Shown one piece after another: positions 24,701-34,300 of a stretch of 64,000 nucleotides of DNA. Positions within the stretch are counted from its first letter, which is position 1. Each line of letters opens with the position of its first letter. The position numbers and the translations under genes are program-made. The stretch is from Alviniconcha marisindica (lineage: Eukaryota > Mollusca > Gastropoda > Provannidae), in NCBI GenBank assembly GCA_018857735.1, contig JABMCL010001766.1, positions 1,568,501 to 1,632,500 of the forward strand, in the 5' to 3' direction. The notes under the pieces were generated by a model. The model worked only from the letters and a program-made list of their open reading frames with translations, did no database searches and was not told the origin of the DNA.

Positions 24701-26638
24701 AGTCAACCTCGACAGTTATATCAGCCAAAAGGACGAATAGTACTAAAAATGTTTTTGAAGAAAGTCATTGCAAAATGGCCTCAGTTGTTTTAGTATTGGC
24801 AAATACTGGTCAGAAAGAGTTTGAAATCAGTGTGTTTTTGTTGCAGATGTTACAGCTTCACCCGCTACTCTCACCGTACCAGGTGGCAATGTCGGTGACA
24901 GGGTCAAAGTCACGTGAAGTGCGAGTACTTGCTGAACATGTTGCCAAGGAGCTGCGGGAAGCTGGCATATCTGTCCTGAGCTCTCCTGGAAGTGCAGGTG
25001 CCATGGATGCCCAATACAAGAGGTATGCTGTTGCAATGGATTTGGTGTACCAGCATTTGTGCAAACCTTTGGTAGCTGCAGGTAGACAGGAGTAGTCACT
25101 GTGTGTAAAACTTTCTCTTGTTGTCAAAGGTTGGAGTTCAGTCATTTTCAGGTCAAGATCAAACTAGTTGCTTCTCATTCTTCTTTTTTTCTTATTCATT
25201 TTTTGGTATGTACACAAAAAGAAACAAAAATATTACAGTTTGCTTTGACAAGAGCTGTACACTGATTATACACTCACAAAAATCTTACAGTATGTGAATG
25301 GCCCAGATCATGGGTTCACCAAGTGTTGTGCATCACCTCCCATTCATGTTTTACTGCTAAAAACAAACAAAAAACAATCTATAAATTTATTTAGTGGATA
25401 TATATAGCTGATACAATCAGCATCTTGCATCAGAGAAAAAAAACATGGCAGTACGACTTTGGTGAAATTTTGTGTTTGTATAGGAATGATGAGTTGGGAG
25501 TGCCTTACACAGTTGTATTGAGTGATGAGACGTTGGATAATGGAGTCATCAGCATTCGCAGCAGAGACACACGTCTCAAGGTGAGTGTTTGCTCTGTTTT
25601 CTACTGGCACTGGCAAGACATTTGTTCCCAACTGCTTTTACTGGAAACCTGATCAGATGGCATCATCCAGGTCTGCTTGGTTGCTTTAGAACTCTAAAAA
25701 TGTAATCCCAGATGGATTTTCTATCTTTGCCATTGTCCTTGTTGCATTGTTTTAGTTATTTTCATCAAGAAGCTGCAGACTTTATCAGTGCAGGAAAGCA
25801 ATGCTTTACACAGAGTAAAAAAGCGTATAAATAGTTTAGCATGAATTTAATTTTGAGAGCACTTACGCTTCATGTGTGAATTTCATCCTGCCTTGGCATT
25901 TAAAACTAAATTTGATGAAAAAGAATTGACGAAGGGAGTTAATCAGCACTTGAAAGACATCACACAAGCACAACGAAGACCTGCATTGCCTCCAGTAACT
26001 CAAAAGGTTAGTTAGTTAGTTAGTTGGTGCTTTGAGCCCAGTCAACCACAAAGGCTTATATCAGGGCTAAAACTCAAAAGGTATAAATTCCACCCAAAGT
26101 ACATTTGAAGCTACATAGTTCAGGAGCTGTGTGAGAGTCGAGGTGGCCGTCCGTCCTAACGAGCCTTCTGGTTTCCGTGGACGTAAAGCTATATTGAACC
26201 ATGCTTCGGCATTGGTCTCAGCTTGTCCCTAATATGTCAACTGACATCTGAGGACATTAAGCAACACTACCTACCTATTTGAAGCTATATACCTGTGGTG
26301 GAGTTTGTGGACCTTGTATTTACTCACATGCCAGGTGAGACTGAGAGTTACAGTGGGCAATTCAGGTCTTTCCTGGTGTTTGTGCAGTGTCTTTTGAGCA
26401 CTAATTAACTCCCTTCATTTGTGGATTCTGCACAAGTACTCGAGGCCCATTGTTTCAGATCACAAGTTTGCATAGATTAATTTATCAATTTAAGGGGGCT
26501 GTAGTGTTTATGCTTGAAAGATGCTTAGTAATTCTGTATCTAAAAATGGATTTGTTTTCTCTTTTACAGCAACAACAGCATGTCTCCAAGCTGCAGTCAC
26601 TGCTGTCAGAGAATATATTTGTGCAAGACCACACCTGA
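18556..26638 (+). CDS. POLG2: DNA polymerase gamma accessory subunit, mitochondrial (9 exons, 406 aa)
   Basis: POLG2 is the non-catalytic processivity subunit of the mitochondrial DNA polymerase. It has a class II aminoacyl-tRNA-synthetase-like fold with a C-terminal anticodon-binding-type domain. Exons: 18556-18707, 19933-20081, 20494-20626, 21777-21882, 22887-23075, 23494-23643, 24847-25022, 25484-25580, 26570-26638; all junctions keep frame (1221 nt with stop). Diagnostic matches are FRFGPLGALLRRNILKQWW, LDYWLRFRLRWWRQ, NYTFPWGTETVESICNLGD, LQLHPLLSPYQVAM and GVISIRSRDTRLK. Human POLG2 is longer, mostly in its N-terminal leader. The frame is open upstream of the chosen ATG to the acceptor at 18537, so an unseen upstream exon may carry the mitochondrial targeting peptide. 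Confidence 0.95.
18737..19470. repeat. Unclassified interspersed repeat, copy 1
   Basis: Shares ordered blocks with 36085-36640, for example GACTGTGGAAGAAACAT, then CCCCAGGT, then ACAAACTTACTGCC and TCAAGACCTAT. It lies in a POLG2 intron. Confidence 0.65.
19581..19885 (+). pseudogene. Non-LTR retrotransposon 3' fragment (reverse-transcriptase C-terminus)
   Basis: Two overlapping frames together read like the end of a LINE ORF2: GQRSFSYQAL, then TTWNQFPFSVHHATSVSSF and SSLKTFSFHK. One frameshift separates them. A 3' tail with TAAGCGCTTAGGACCAG and AT-rich end follows. Inactive. Confidence 0.8.
19933..20081 (+). CDS. POLG2: POLG2 exon
   Basis: It encodes WWDAVVLEQPNAFCVENPPL and on to LQGTSLRSDLSH. 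The double Trp after the 'FGPLG' exon is characteristic of POLG2. AG at 19931-19932, GT at 20082-20083. Confidence 0.92.
20308..20403. repeat. (CT)n/(CA)n microsatellite
   Basis: Mixed CT and CA dinucleotide runs just upstream of a POLG2 exon. Confidence 0.9.
20494..20626 (+). CDS. POLG2: POLG2 exon
   Basis: It encodes CCASYLPALKLTNGHLPVSV followed by ASSGQCFR, matching the 'LPYGLAQIGVCF' region. Phase 1 in, phase 2 out. Confidence 0.92.
20905..21560. repeat. ~55-bp degenerate minisatellite in a POLG2 intron
   Basis: Repeated units contain AAAGTGCTTCCCATTTGT and TATAGGATGTCATATGATGT. Two clusters (20905-21185 and 21425-21560) are separated by unrelated sequence. Confidence 0.85.
21777..21882 (+). 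CDS. POLG2: POLG2 exon
   Basis: It encodes TQVLDYWLRFRLRWWRQ, a near match to the human 'WLDFWLRHRLQWWRK' block. The exon ends in phase 0 at CAG|GTACAG. Confidence 0.95.
21960..22370. repeat. ~27-bp minisatellite in a POLG2 intron
   Basis: About 15 copies of CTTCTCAGGGCTTTTAAAGT plus ATTGTA. A higher-order period is visible where pairs of units recur. Confidence 0.95.
22505..22832. repeat. ~169-bp tandem duplication
   Basis: The block CTGCTCTTGAGCAGACT through TTACAGTTCTATTACCAAAG and CAATGACCACAC occurs twice, near 22523-22652 and 22691-22820, with few changes. It lies just before a POLG2 exon. Confidence 0.9.
22887..23075 (+). CDS. POLG2: POLG2 exon
   Basis: Sixty-three codons including a Ser/Asn-rich loop, then INYTFPWGTETVESICNLGD, matching 'YNFPWGKELIETLWNLGD' of vertebrates. 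Confidence 0.95.
23494..23643 (+). CDS. POLG2: POLG2 exon
   Basis: Fifty codons with ECQTSVEQCMSVFLTDAYRE, corresponding to the 'LDRGMLAYLYDSF' region. The tail is Lys/Glu-rich. Phase 0 at both ends. Confidence 0.92.
24245..24690 (+). repeat. tRNA-derived SINE-like repeat
   Basis: GGGAATAGCTCAGTTGGCAG at 24330-24350 is a good tRNA A-box region. The body ends in ACTGCTGCTCTTGCAGCTGC and CCAGGTAAGG. Related tail copies are at 24256-24318 and 38967-39085. Confidence 0.65.
24847..25022 (+). CDS. POLG2: POLG2 exon (start of anticodon-binding-like domain)
   Basis: It encodes LQLHPLLSPYQVAMSVTGSK and then LAEHVAKELREAGISVLSS, the strand-helix start of the C-terminal domain. It ends in phase 2. Confidence 0.95.
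25484..25580 (+). CDS. POLG2: POLG2 exon
   Basis: It encodes NDELGVPYTVVLSDETLDNG and then VISIRSRDTRLK, the strongly conserved 'L.NG.I..RSRDT' motif. AG at 25482-25483, GT after 25580. Confidence 0.96.
26009..26071 (+). repeat. Interspersed repeat family B
   Basis: (GTTA)n then GGTGCTTTGAGCCCAGTCAA, CCACAAAGGCTTATATCAGG and GCTAAA. It lies just ahead of a family-A copy in a POLG2 intron. Confidence 0.85.
26113..26273 (+). repeat. Interspersed repeat family A (long copy)
   Basis: From CAGGAGCTGTGTGAGAGTCG through CCATGCTTCGGCATTGGTCT to GAGGACATTAAGCAACA. The reverse copy at 42893-43066 covers the same extent, so about 160-170 bp is probably full length. Confidence 0.85.
26570..26638 (+). 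CDS. POLG2: POLG2 terminal exon
   Basis: It encodes QQQHVSKLQSLLSENIFVQD then HT and TGA (26636-26638). This matches the short C-terminal helix of the family. The 3' UTR follows directly. Confidence 0.93.
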   Translation, partial: QQQHVSKLQSLLSENIFVQDHT

Positions 26639-27105
26639 TGGTAACTGACAGAGTACTGTTGAAGCTTACAGGATGATGATGTCTTTTTGATACAGTCCCA
26701 GCATTCACATCTTGGTCATGTCCTTCAAAACATCAAGTTACTTATCCTCCAAAATATTACTGTGAAGACATTAACAACTGCAAACAATGTACATGTCATC
26801 TGTTGTTTCATAATGACTTGCTGTGACTGTGATATGTATATATGGGTCAAGATGTTTGAACAATGGTTTTAGTTTTAACAGAGTTGTGAATACTGTCTTC
26901 CTGTAGCTAGGATGAAAATTGCTTTGGAGTAAAAGACTGTAAATGTGAAGAGTACTTTTAATGATTTTCCTCCTTTTGTCTGTAACTGTGTACATTTTGT
27001 CTGTAACTGTGTACATTTTGTCTGTAACTGTGTAAACTTAGGAGTGTCAAAACATTGTTCTGAACCTGAATGCATCTGTTAATAAATTTATAAAAGACAT
27101 TTTGA
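26639..27105 (+). other. POLG2 3' UTR with poly(A) signal
   Basis: AT-rich non-coding sequence after the stop, with a canonical AATAAA at 27081-27086. It includes three tandem copies of a 21-bp unit (TCTGTAACTGTGTACATTTT...) at about 26978-27035. The cleavage point a little past 27100 is inferred. Confidence 0.65.
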
Positions 27106-27127
27106 AGGTCAACTTTTTTAAGATAAA

Positions 27128-27460
27128 TGAGCTGCTGTAGCCAGAACTACCACGGGCTGAACTAAGCATTGTTATCACATTACTGCACTGGTTACCCACC
27201 TCCAAACAAATCAAGTACAAAGTCCCCATGTCTTGTGTACCAATGTGTGCATAAAACTGTGCCACAATATAGGACATTGTCTTCCCCACAATCCACCTTC
27301 TTCTATCTGTTCCTCTTCCATGTGCAGACTGAGCATCTCCAAATTACGTATCAAGACCATGAACAAAAAACACTTAGACACAAGGTCATTCTGCAGTTCT
27401 GAAACAGGCCATTGGCATGCTTCACAAAGCAAAAGACACTACTGCTTCTTTTAAGCAGCA
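27128..27460 (+). pseudogene. Decayed LINE reverse-transcriptase C-terminal remnant
   Basis: The start reads like the 'LHWLPxxxRIxYK' block of non-LTR reverse transcriptases: LHWLPTSKQIKYKV in one frame. Stops and shifts follow. It lies between the POLG2 poly(A) signal and the presumed KDEL receptor 3' end. Confidence 0.5.
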
Positions 27461-27614
27461 GCTGAAATCAATTTTTTTCATCTTAATTGCCTTTCACCAC
27501 CTTGTCCTTCCTTCATCCTCGCTGTGACATTGTTTTTGTTTTGTTTTGTTTTTAACACATACACACTTAGAAACAGAAAGGATTCATTCACATCATACAC
27601 AAAGTTCACTCTAA

Positions 27615-30600
27615 AATATAAATGAGAACTTTATTCATCTGACAGTCCGTCACCCTTCAAGTTCCATGAGGAAGCTCTGGGTCAACGCATCTCACTTAAA
27701 CTTCAACATGCATATATGATTACCCATGTTCTCCATTCAAAACGGGGGCATTCTTTGCTTTTGCTGTCAATCTAAGCACGTTAGATAACAGAAATACACG
27801 TGTAACAGTACACTGTACATGCAAATAAACCACAAACACAGAAAGCTGTTAGATAATAACAGTCTGACCACACATTAGGATATTTACAAAAAGAATGTGC
27901 TGCTGACATCTGTTGAAATGGTTGCACTTGCTATAACTTCAGGCTTGAACGATAAAAAAGAAGAAAAAGGGAAGCAAATCATAAACGACTTTTCTACTGC
28001 TTCATTGAATTAGCCAATAAGTGAGTATTCACTTCCACTTCACCGTTTTCTGCAAAGGCAACAAAAGATTCACTTTAGTCTGGACCAGGTGGCACTAGCA
28101 TTGATGAAAACATGTGTGGTTGTTATTTCAAAAAGAAAGCATAAACTTTTTGTTTTTAGACAAACAAACACCAACAAACAAGAGAAATTAAAACTTGTTT
28201 GTTACGAACTTGAGGCAAGTTTCTGATTTAAAATGTTGCACTCAGAATCAAAATTTTGTACTCTCATAAACTGTCTTAACAAATTATTGAATGAACTGTA
28301 ATTGGTATAATATTGATGTTCTTTGATAAACAAAAAACTAAAAAAGATGAAGAGAGCGAGAGAAATACCAGGAAGCACACAAGACCGCACATGAAATATT
28401 TACCTGCTTTACACAAACATAGTTATTATTATTCTGGAGGGAACAGCAGACACTCTATTCTCTGTTCAGCTGAAAGCTGGCCCAACTAAACTGACCAATC
28501 ATACTTTAGAAGCTCCAAGGCATTGTGCAAGGGACAATCCAATGTGCAAAGGTTTCAATCTGCACATATTATCTTTGTTTTGCACCAGCATCAAGACCTT
28601 TCATCCAGCTTTTAAACAGGTATACTTTGATCAAACACCCATGGACACAATGTATACATACTTTCACTCAAGAATGATGGGCATTCTCAAAGTCGCACAT
28701 GATATTAGTTCAAGCATGAAGGTTTCAATCTTCTGAAATGCATTTTTTTCTGTCTAAACATGGCTATGTGAAAAAAAGAAAAGAAAAAAAGGCCATTCAA
28801 AAGCTGATAACTACTAACAGTGTGGTTACAATTCCAGAAAAGGGGTAAAAAGAGGTCTTGTTACACACCATACCAGAGGAAAACATGAATGTATGAAGCC
28901 TTTTATTTTCAACACAGCAAGGCTCACACACCCCCAACCAGTCAGCACACAGTTACACTGTCCATCTCAGCTCTGCTTCATTTTTCACGTCAGTAGAAAA
29001 TTGACTGCTGAGTACAAATTCACATGCATACCACCCTGTGAACAAAATGCGTACAAATGTATCCAGGGTTGCCTGCCAGAACCAGCATCTCCCTTGTTAC
29101 TTCAGTTGGAAACCCCCAAGACAGATGAAATGCTGACAAAACCACCTTGATCTGGCAGTAAATAATGAGTGGCCTTGTACTAGCTGTAGATCAGAATCCA
29201 ACTGAAGGTACCTCACGATATCTTCAAAAAGGCCAACTGCCACCATCCACCCACCTTGCCATCCACCATAAGTATCATCATCTGCTGACATTCCCACAGC
29301 CTTCAAAGCTGCTGTGGAAGGCTGGATGAGGCCCGTCCAGAAGCCTCCATCCATCTGGTGTTTTTAAACTGGCTTTAGTCGCGTCCACATTTCCTTGATT
29401 TCTGCCTGGCCTATGCATATGTTACACAAGTGCTCATTTGGTATATTTCTCTGTGAAACACTGAAGTGAAGAAAAAGAACAAGGAGATATGGGAGATCCT
29501 GCAGGCAACCCTCAATTATGACTAAATTTAAAATAAAAAAATAAAAAATGTTTTTTAAAGAGTATTCATACGGTATGCTTTAACTTTTATGCAGACCACT
29601 GCTGCAAACCATTTTTTCTTCTTCTTCTTTTGGTAAGCACACAAACATGTTTTCTTCCAGTGTTTTAAACTTGCAATGTACACATTTGTGCTGTATCAAC
29701 TATAATTAGCTCTATATCATTATAATAAAAAATCTCCAAATTTTAAACAGAGTAAACCAATCATAATCAAGGGGGCAAATAGAGTACTTACCTCCCCACT
29801 TTTTCTCTGTTGCAGATGCAAAAATACATCCTCAAGTTCACTATGAAAACGTGAATAGCACTCACTGAACCAACTGTAGCAAGGGAAACTACTCTCTTTC
29901 ACTTCTTGTGATCACTTGCGTTTTCCAAACTCTACTACCAATGTGATATCAGGGGTGGGAATTCCAAAGCACAATGACATTTTCATAAAAAATGCCCTTC
30001 CATTACTTACAAAAGATCCCCCACCCCACACTTCTAAACAGCTTATAACAGTCCCTCTTGAAAATTGGGAGAGGGCATGCTGACACAAACTTGCAACAAA
30101 AAGAAAAATGCTGCATATTTATCACCTTTAAATTGAGAGAACAAAACAAAAGCAGGAGAAAGCACCTTGTCAACTTTTAACTATAACATCAAAAGAACAT
30201 GGAGACCATACAATGGTTAGACCATAATATAATGGCATTTAAACTGAAAAAAAATGTATACAAAACGCATTCAGCCAAACAGAAAAAAATAATGAAAAGA
30301 AAGAAAATACCCTTTCTACCACAACCCAAATTACTTTCACCCAATGAAAAAGATAAAAGATTTAAAAAACAAACACCCAGCTATACATGCACAAACCATG
30401 CAGAACCATATGACCATGGACAATGATGACAGGTGATGAGGACCAGATGCACACACTTTAATAATACGTCCGCACACAACACATCCTTAATGAGATATCG
30501 GGAGCAGTTTAGACCCACTCCAACAAACATACCAAGACATGAACAGTTTTGATGTCTGTACAAGTTGTTGCACTAGGTTAACAGTAGAACAACCACAGTC

Positions 30601-31265
30601 TGCCTGAACATGAAATAATGAAGATAAACACAAATCTGTAAAAAACTAAACAAAAAAACAGTTTCTACACAGAACAATACATGTCTCCACAAACATAACT
30701 TGCTAATATCTGTCTAATCTATGTACGGCATGCAATGACTGAGTGTTGACATGAAAAAAGCAACGAAATAAGTCTGAGCAGAAAAAAAACATTAAAAAGG
30801 GCAGAGTTTAGGAGGAGAGACAAGCAGAGGGGTTGTGAAGCATGTCCAAAGAACACGGTAAAAGATAGTTCTTGAAAAACAGGTCAAGACAATAATACAA
30901 TGATGTGATGAAACACTGGCGTTGGTGACTGAGACTGCAGCATAAATAAAAACCAAAAACACCACTTCTGCAACAATCAGCATAGCCATAGGAGAGCCAA
31001 AAAACCCTATGATCTTTCCCCATCAAAGCTTCACATACATCTTGCTCCAGTCTGGTCTCTTTCATTGCTGGGAAAGCCTGGACTTACTATGCTCTAACCT
31101 GTTTCCACATACCCTAACCAGACTTGATCCTCCACCAAAGTTCAGAACGTCTTGTAGCATGCCATGGCAGCAGTCTGTGATGATGATGAGCAGCTGGACT
31201 TGTGGCCAAGGAAACCCCTTTCCGCTCTGTATTTTCACCGATGTTTGCTGCTGCATTCACCGGCA
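27615..31265 (-). other. Probable long 3' UTR / downstream region of the KDEL receptor gene
   Basis: No conserved coding exon was found in these 3.6 kb. On the minus strand an AATAAAG lies at 27629-27635, followed by a T-rich stretch, and a nearer AATAAA is at 28902-28907. Either could end the transcript. The lack of interspersed repeats compared with the introns fits a UTR. Inferred. Confidence 0.4.
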
Positions 31266-31300
31266 TTAGGCTGGTAAGCTCAGTTTCTTCCCCTTCAAAA
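31266..31300 (-). CDS. KDELR: KDEL receptor exon 4 (C-terminal tail)
   Basis: This 35-nt exon supplies [11 protein letters not shown] and TAA (31268-31266) after TTTCAG. It lies 2.7 kb from exon 3, with two transposon-like elements in between. Confidence 0.94.
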
Positions 31301-34300
31301 CTGAAACACCATTGCAACAGCCATTATTACTGACAAGACACATGATGGACCACTGTATTATGCATTCCTCTAGACTGAGAAGATCTATATGAATTTTGAA
31401 ACACGTAATTAAATGTACTACTACTGTCTACTCATACTACTTAATAAATATATACATTTCCCTGACAACCCTAAAGCTGATACTTCATTATAATTACTAT
31501 TACTATTCACACGTTAAGCTAAGCCAATATTACAGTACATGGTCACGCTGTTCTGTCTGAAGAAGCTTAAAGTAAAAGTCCAAGGTTTTTAAGTATGCAA
31601 AATGACCATCGAAATGATTGACAAATGAGTCATTTGTTTCAGATTTAATGAAATAAAAAATGTAAAAAAATATTTAATTGGGTTTTTAATTGATTTTATT
31701 TTCTGTAGGCTGGCCGAGACTACCAGAAGTGACGTCAGTCTGGGGAGTCAGTGCGGTTGCCATCTTAGATTCTTCAGTAAACTGTGTATGCGTGTGGTCG
31801 ACAAAAAAGTTAACTATGCTGGCCTACTGTGTTGCTGCGAACTGTAACAATTCGCAGACAACCCCAGGTATAACAATGCACGAGCTCCCACGCAATCGAC
31901 CCGCAGTGAGGCAAAAGTGGATTAAATTTATACAATTTAAACGAGCTGACTTTCTTGCTGCGCCGCATCACGCCCATTTGTGTAGCGAGCACTTCAGTGA
32001 GTGCGATTTCGCAAACCCCATGGAATACCACATGGGGTTTGCTTTGAAGCTGACGCGATGTTCCGGTACTCTTTCAAAATCCTGCCTGACAGGCTCAAAA
32101 TGATACAGCTGTATCCTTGTGGGTCTCTCAGGCAAAGTATCAGTTTCGTCTTCAGAGCTCGAGTTGGCCATTTTGCAGCAACTCCCCAGAGTGATGTAGT
32201 AGGCATATAGTCACATGATTTGGGCGCCGTAGTGACGCTTTTGGTACGACAGAAAATGTTTTTTTCCGTGCATTTATAACCCTCAGATCACAGTTTCACC
32301 CACATGATCGTTCTCAGCGAGTTTTAACAGAAATCATGTCAAAAATCACCCCTAACCTTGGACTTGTCCTTTAACCTTTGAGTGAAGACTGTGTGTTTGT
32401 GACTCTGTATATGACTTAGTGCCAAAAGGTGCGCATGCAGGGGTTATGCACTTCAGTTGAAAATAAAACATTGTTGAAAACTGTTTTTATTTGAAATGTT
32501 GTGTTGTGTACTTGCATGAATGAATGAATATATAGTACAGATAATTTCAGCAACCAGGCTGTGGTTGATTTCAAGATACTGTCATCACACACTGAAAAAG
32601 CACCGAAAAATGACCGCCAAAAACAGACATCCATGTACCAAGTGATTTTCGTCACTTTGCTTACAAACAAATCGCAAGCACATGGAGAAACAATCACTGA
32701 TTTGTACGCGGAAAACATCATTTTATACGGATAATATAACATCAACACTCACGATAGTTGTATTTTCGATCAATTGATCATGAATTTTTGCCCTGTATGT
32801 ACATTGGATGTGTTGCAAACTCGAACTGAAAACTTTGAACAACCGAAAAACGACAGCATCGCTTCGGAATCACCAGAAACTTTGCGTGTGTTCCAATCCA
32901 TGCATTTGCACTACACAGCGATACTCGTTTTTTTCAGCGAAGTTTTGCATGAAATCTGAAGAATATTTCCCCGATCGTTTGATATTGTTGTAATATCCGA
33001 CGTCCCTACAAGATATCTAAAATTTTGTACAAAACAAACGAGAAAGCAGCCTCTTTTTTATCGACAACATCCGGAACGTCATGTGACCATTCCTGAGTGC
33101 CTTCATTCTCCCGGCCGCATGGCGTGTCTTTGTTCGGAAACATCGAAAGGTGTGTTGTAGTCTCCTTCAGTGGTCCGACATAGGTCTGGACTTAATTGTT
33201 ATTTGTTTTTGTTAGACTGATCTAAGCAAACTGAATGTTTTCTATGCTAAAAATTGGGGAAATGTTATTTTGTTGTAATACTGATGTAATACAGAAATTT
33301 GTTTCATTTAATTTTTATGACTTGTTATTAAATGCAAACTGAGAAAAAATCTTCTCACTGTGTTTTTGCATGCACTTGTATGGCTGATTATAGTATATTG
33401 CATGAAAGGGTGTGTTACTTGTTATATAAAAAAATGTTGAGTTATGGGTTTATGTCACCCATCAGATATTGCAACAATCAACATGTCACAATCATGTGTT
33501 AAATTATATGAGTGTACAAAATTTGGCACAAACATAGTAGGGGAGATGTGCACTAATAGTGTGACTTGATTTTGTGCATACTTGTGCAAAACTGAAGACA
33601 CAATGAACTATGCATGTTGTAATATCTGATGTACAACATGCGGCCTTTTATGACCTTTGTCAGCAAATATCTCCAAAAGTGCACAAGTTTTTATCTTTTG
33701 CTTTTAAGAAATCTTTCCTAGCATTGTGCACATTCTAAAAACACAGCTAGTTTCAATGTATCATCAACTTTATTTTCCACCCCCTTTGTCCTGTTTTCAT
33801 GCACACCTTTTGGCACTAAGTCATATGTGTACCCGTCTTCCCCAGGGTTGCCCCCCACCCCCCTTTTGTGTGTGTGTGTGTGTCTGCACATGCAGGTGCG
33901 TGAGTGACAGACACCTACACCTACAACAGAGACATTCTGGATTGTCTCGACCTTTACAAAGTTTCAGAGAGTAATCAATCGAACTACAAACCTTTGGTGA
34001 TGTATAGATAGAAAAAGTCGCAGTAGAGGATGGTTTGAACACATCCAGCCACAACGGCTATCAAGTCAAAGAAGCCTTCGAAGTAGTAGCGGTAGATCCA
34101 GTTGAAGATGTAAAGGCAACGGTAGGAGCCCAGAGCAAAGAGGTAGTGAGATGTGATGGTCTCCGCCTCACCAGTCTTGCTGACCATGAACAGCTGGGGC
34201 AGGATGGCCACTGACTCCAGGTAGATGGAGAAAGTCCACAGGATCTGTATACACACAGTGCAATCCACACTGCTAGAAACAGAATCTGTAACTAGTGTTT

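Larger units (their letters stand above)
31568..32374. mobile_element. Kolobok-like DNA transposon derivative (TTAA, terminal inverted repeats, THAP)
   Basis: TTAA at 31568-31571 and 32371-32374 bracket inverted ends: AGTAAAAGTCCAAGG on the left and AGGACAAGTCCAAGG read inward on the right. Inside are a THAP domain on plus and the start of another protein on minus. TTAA target duplications together with a THAP-domain protein are hallmarks of the Kolobok superfamily. At 807 bp it is an internally deleted, non-autonomous copy. It sits in the last intron of the KDEL receptor gene. Confidence 0.75.
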
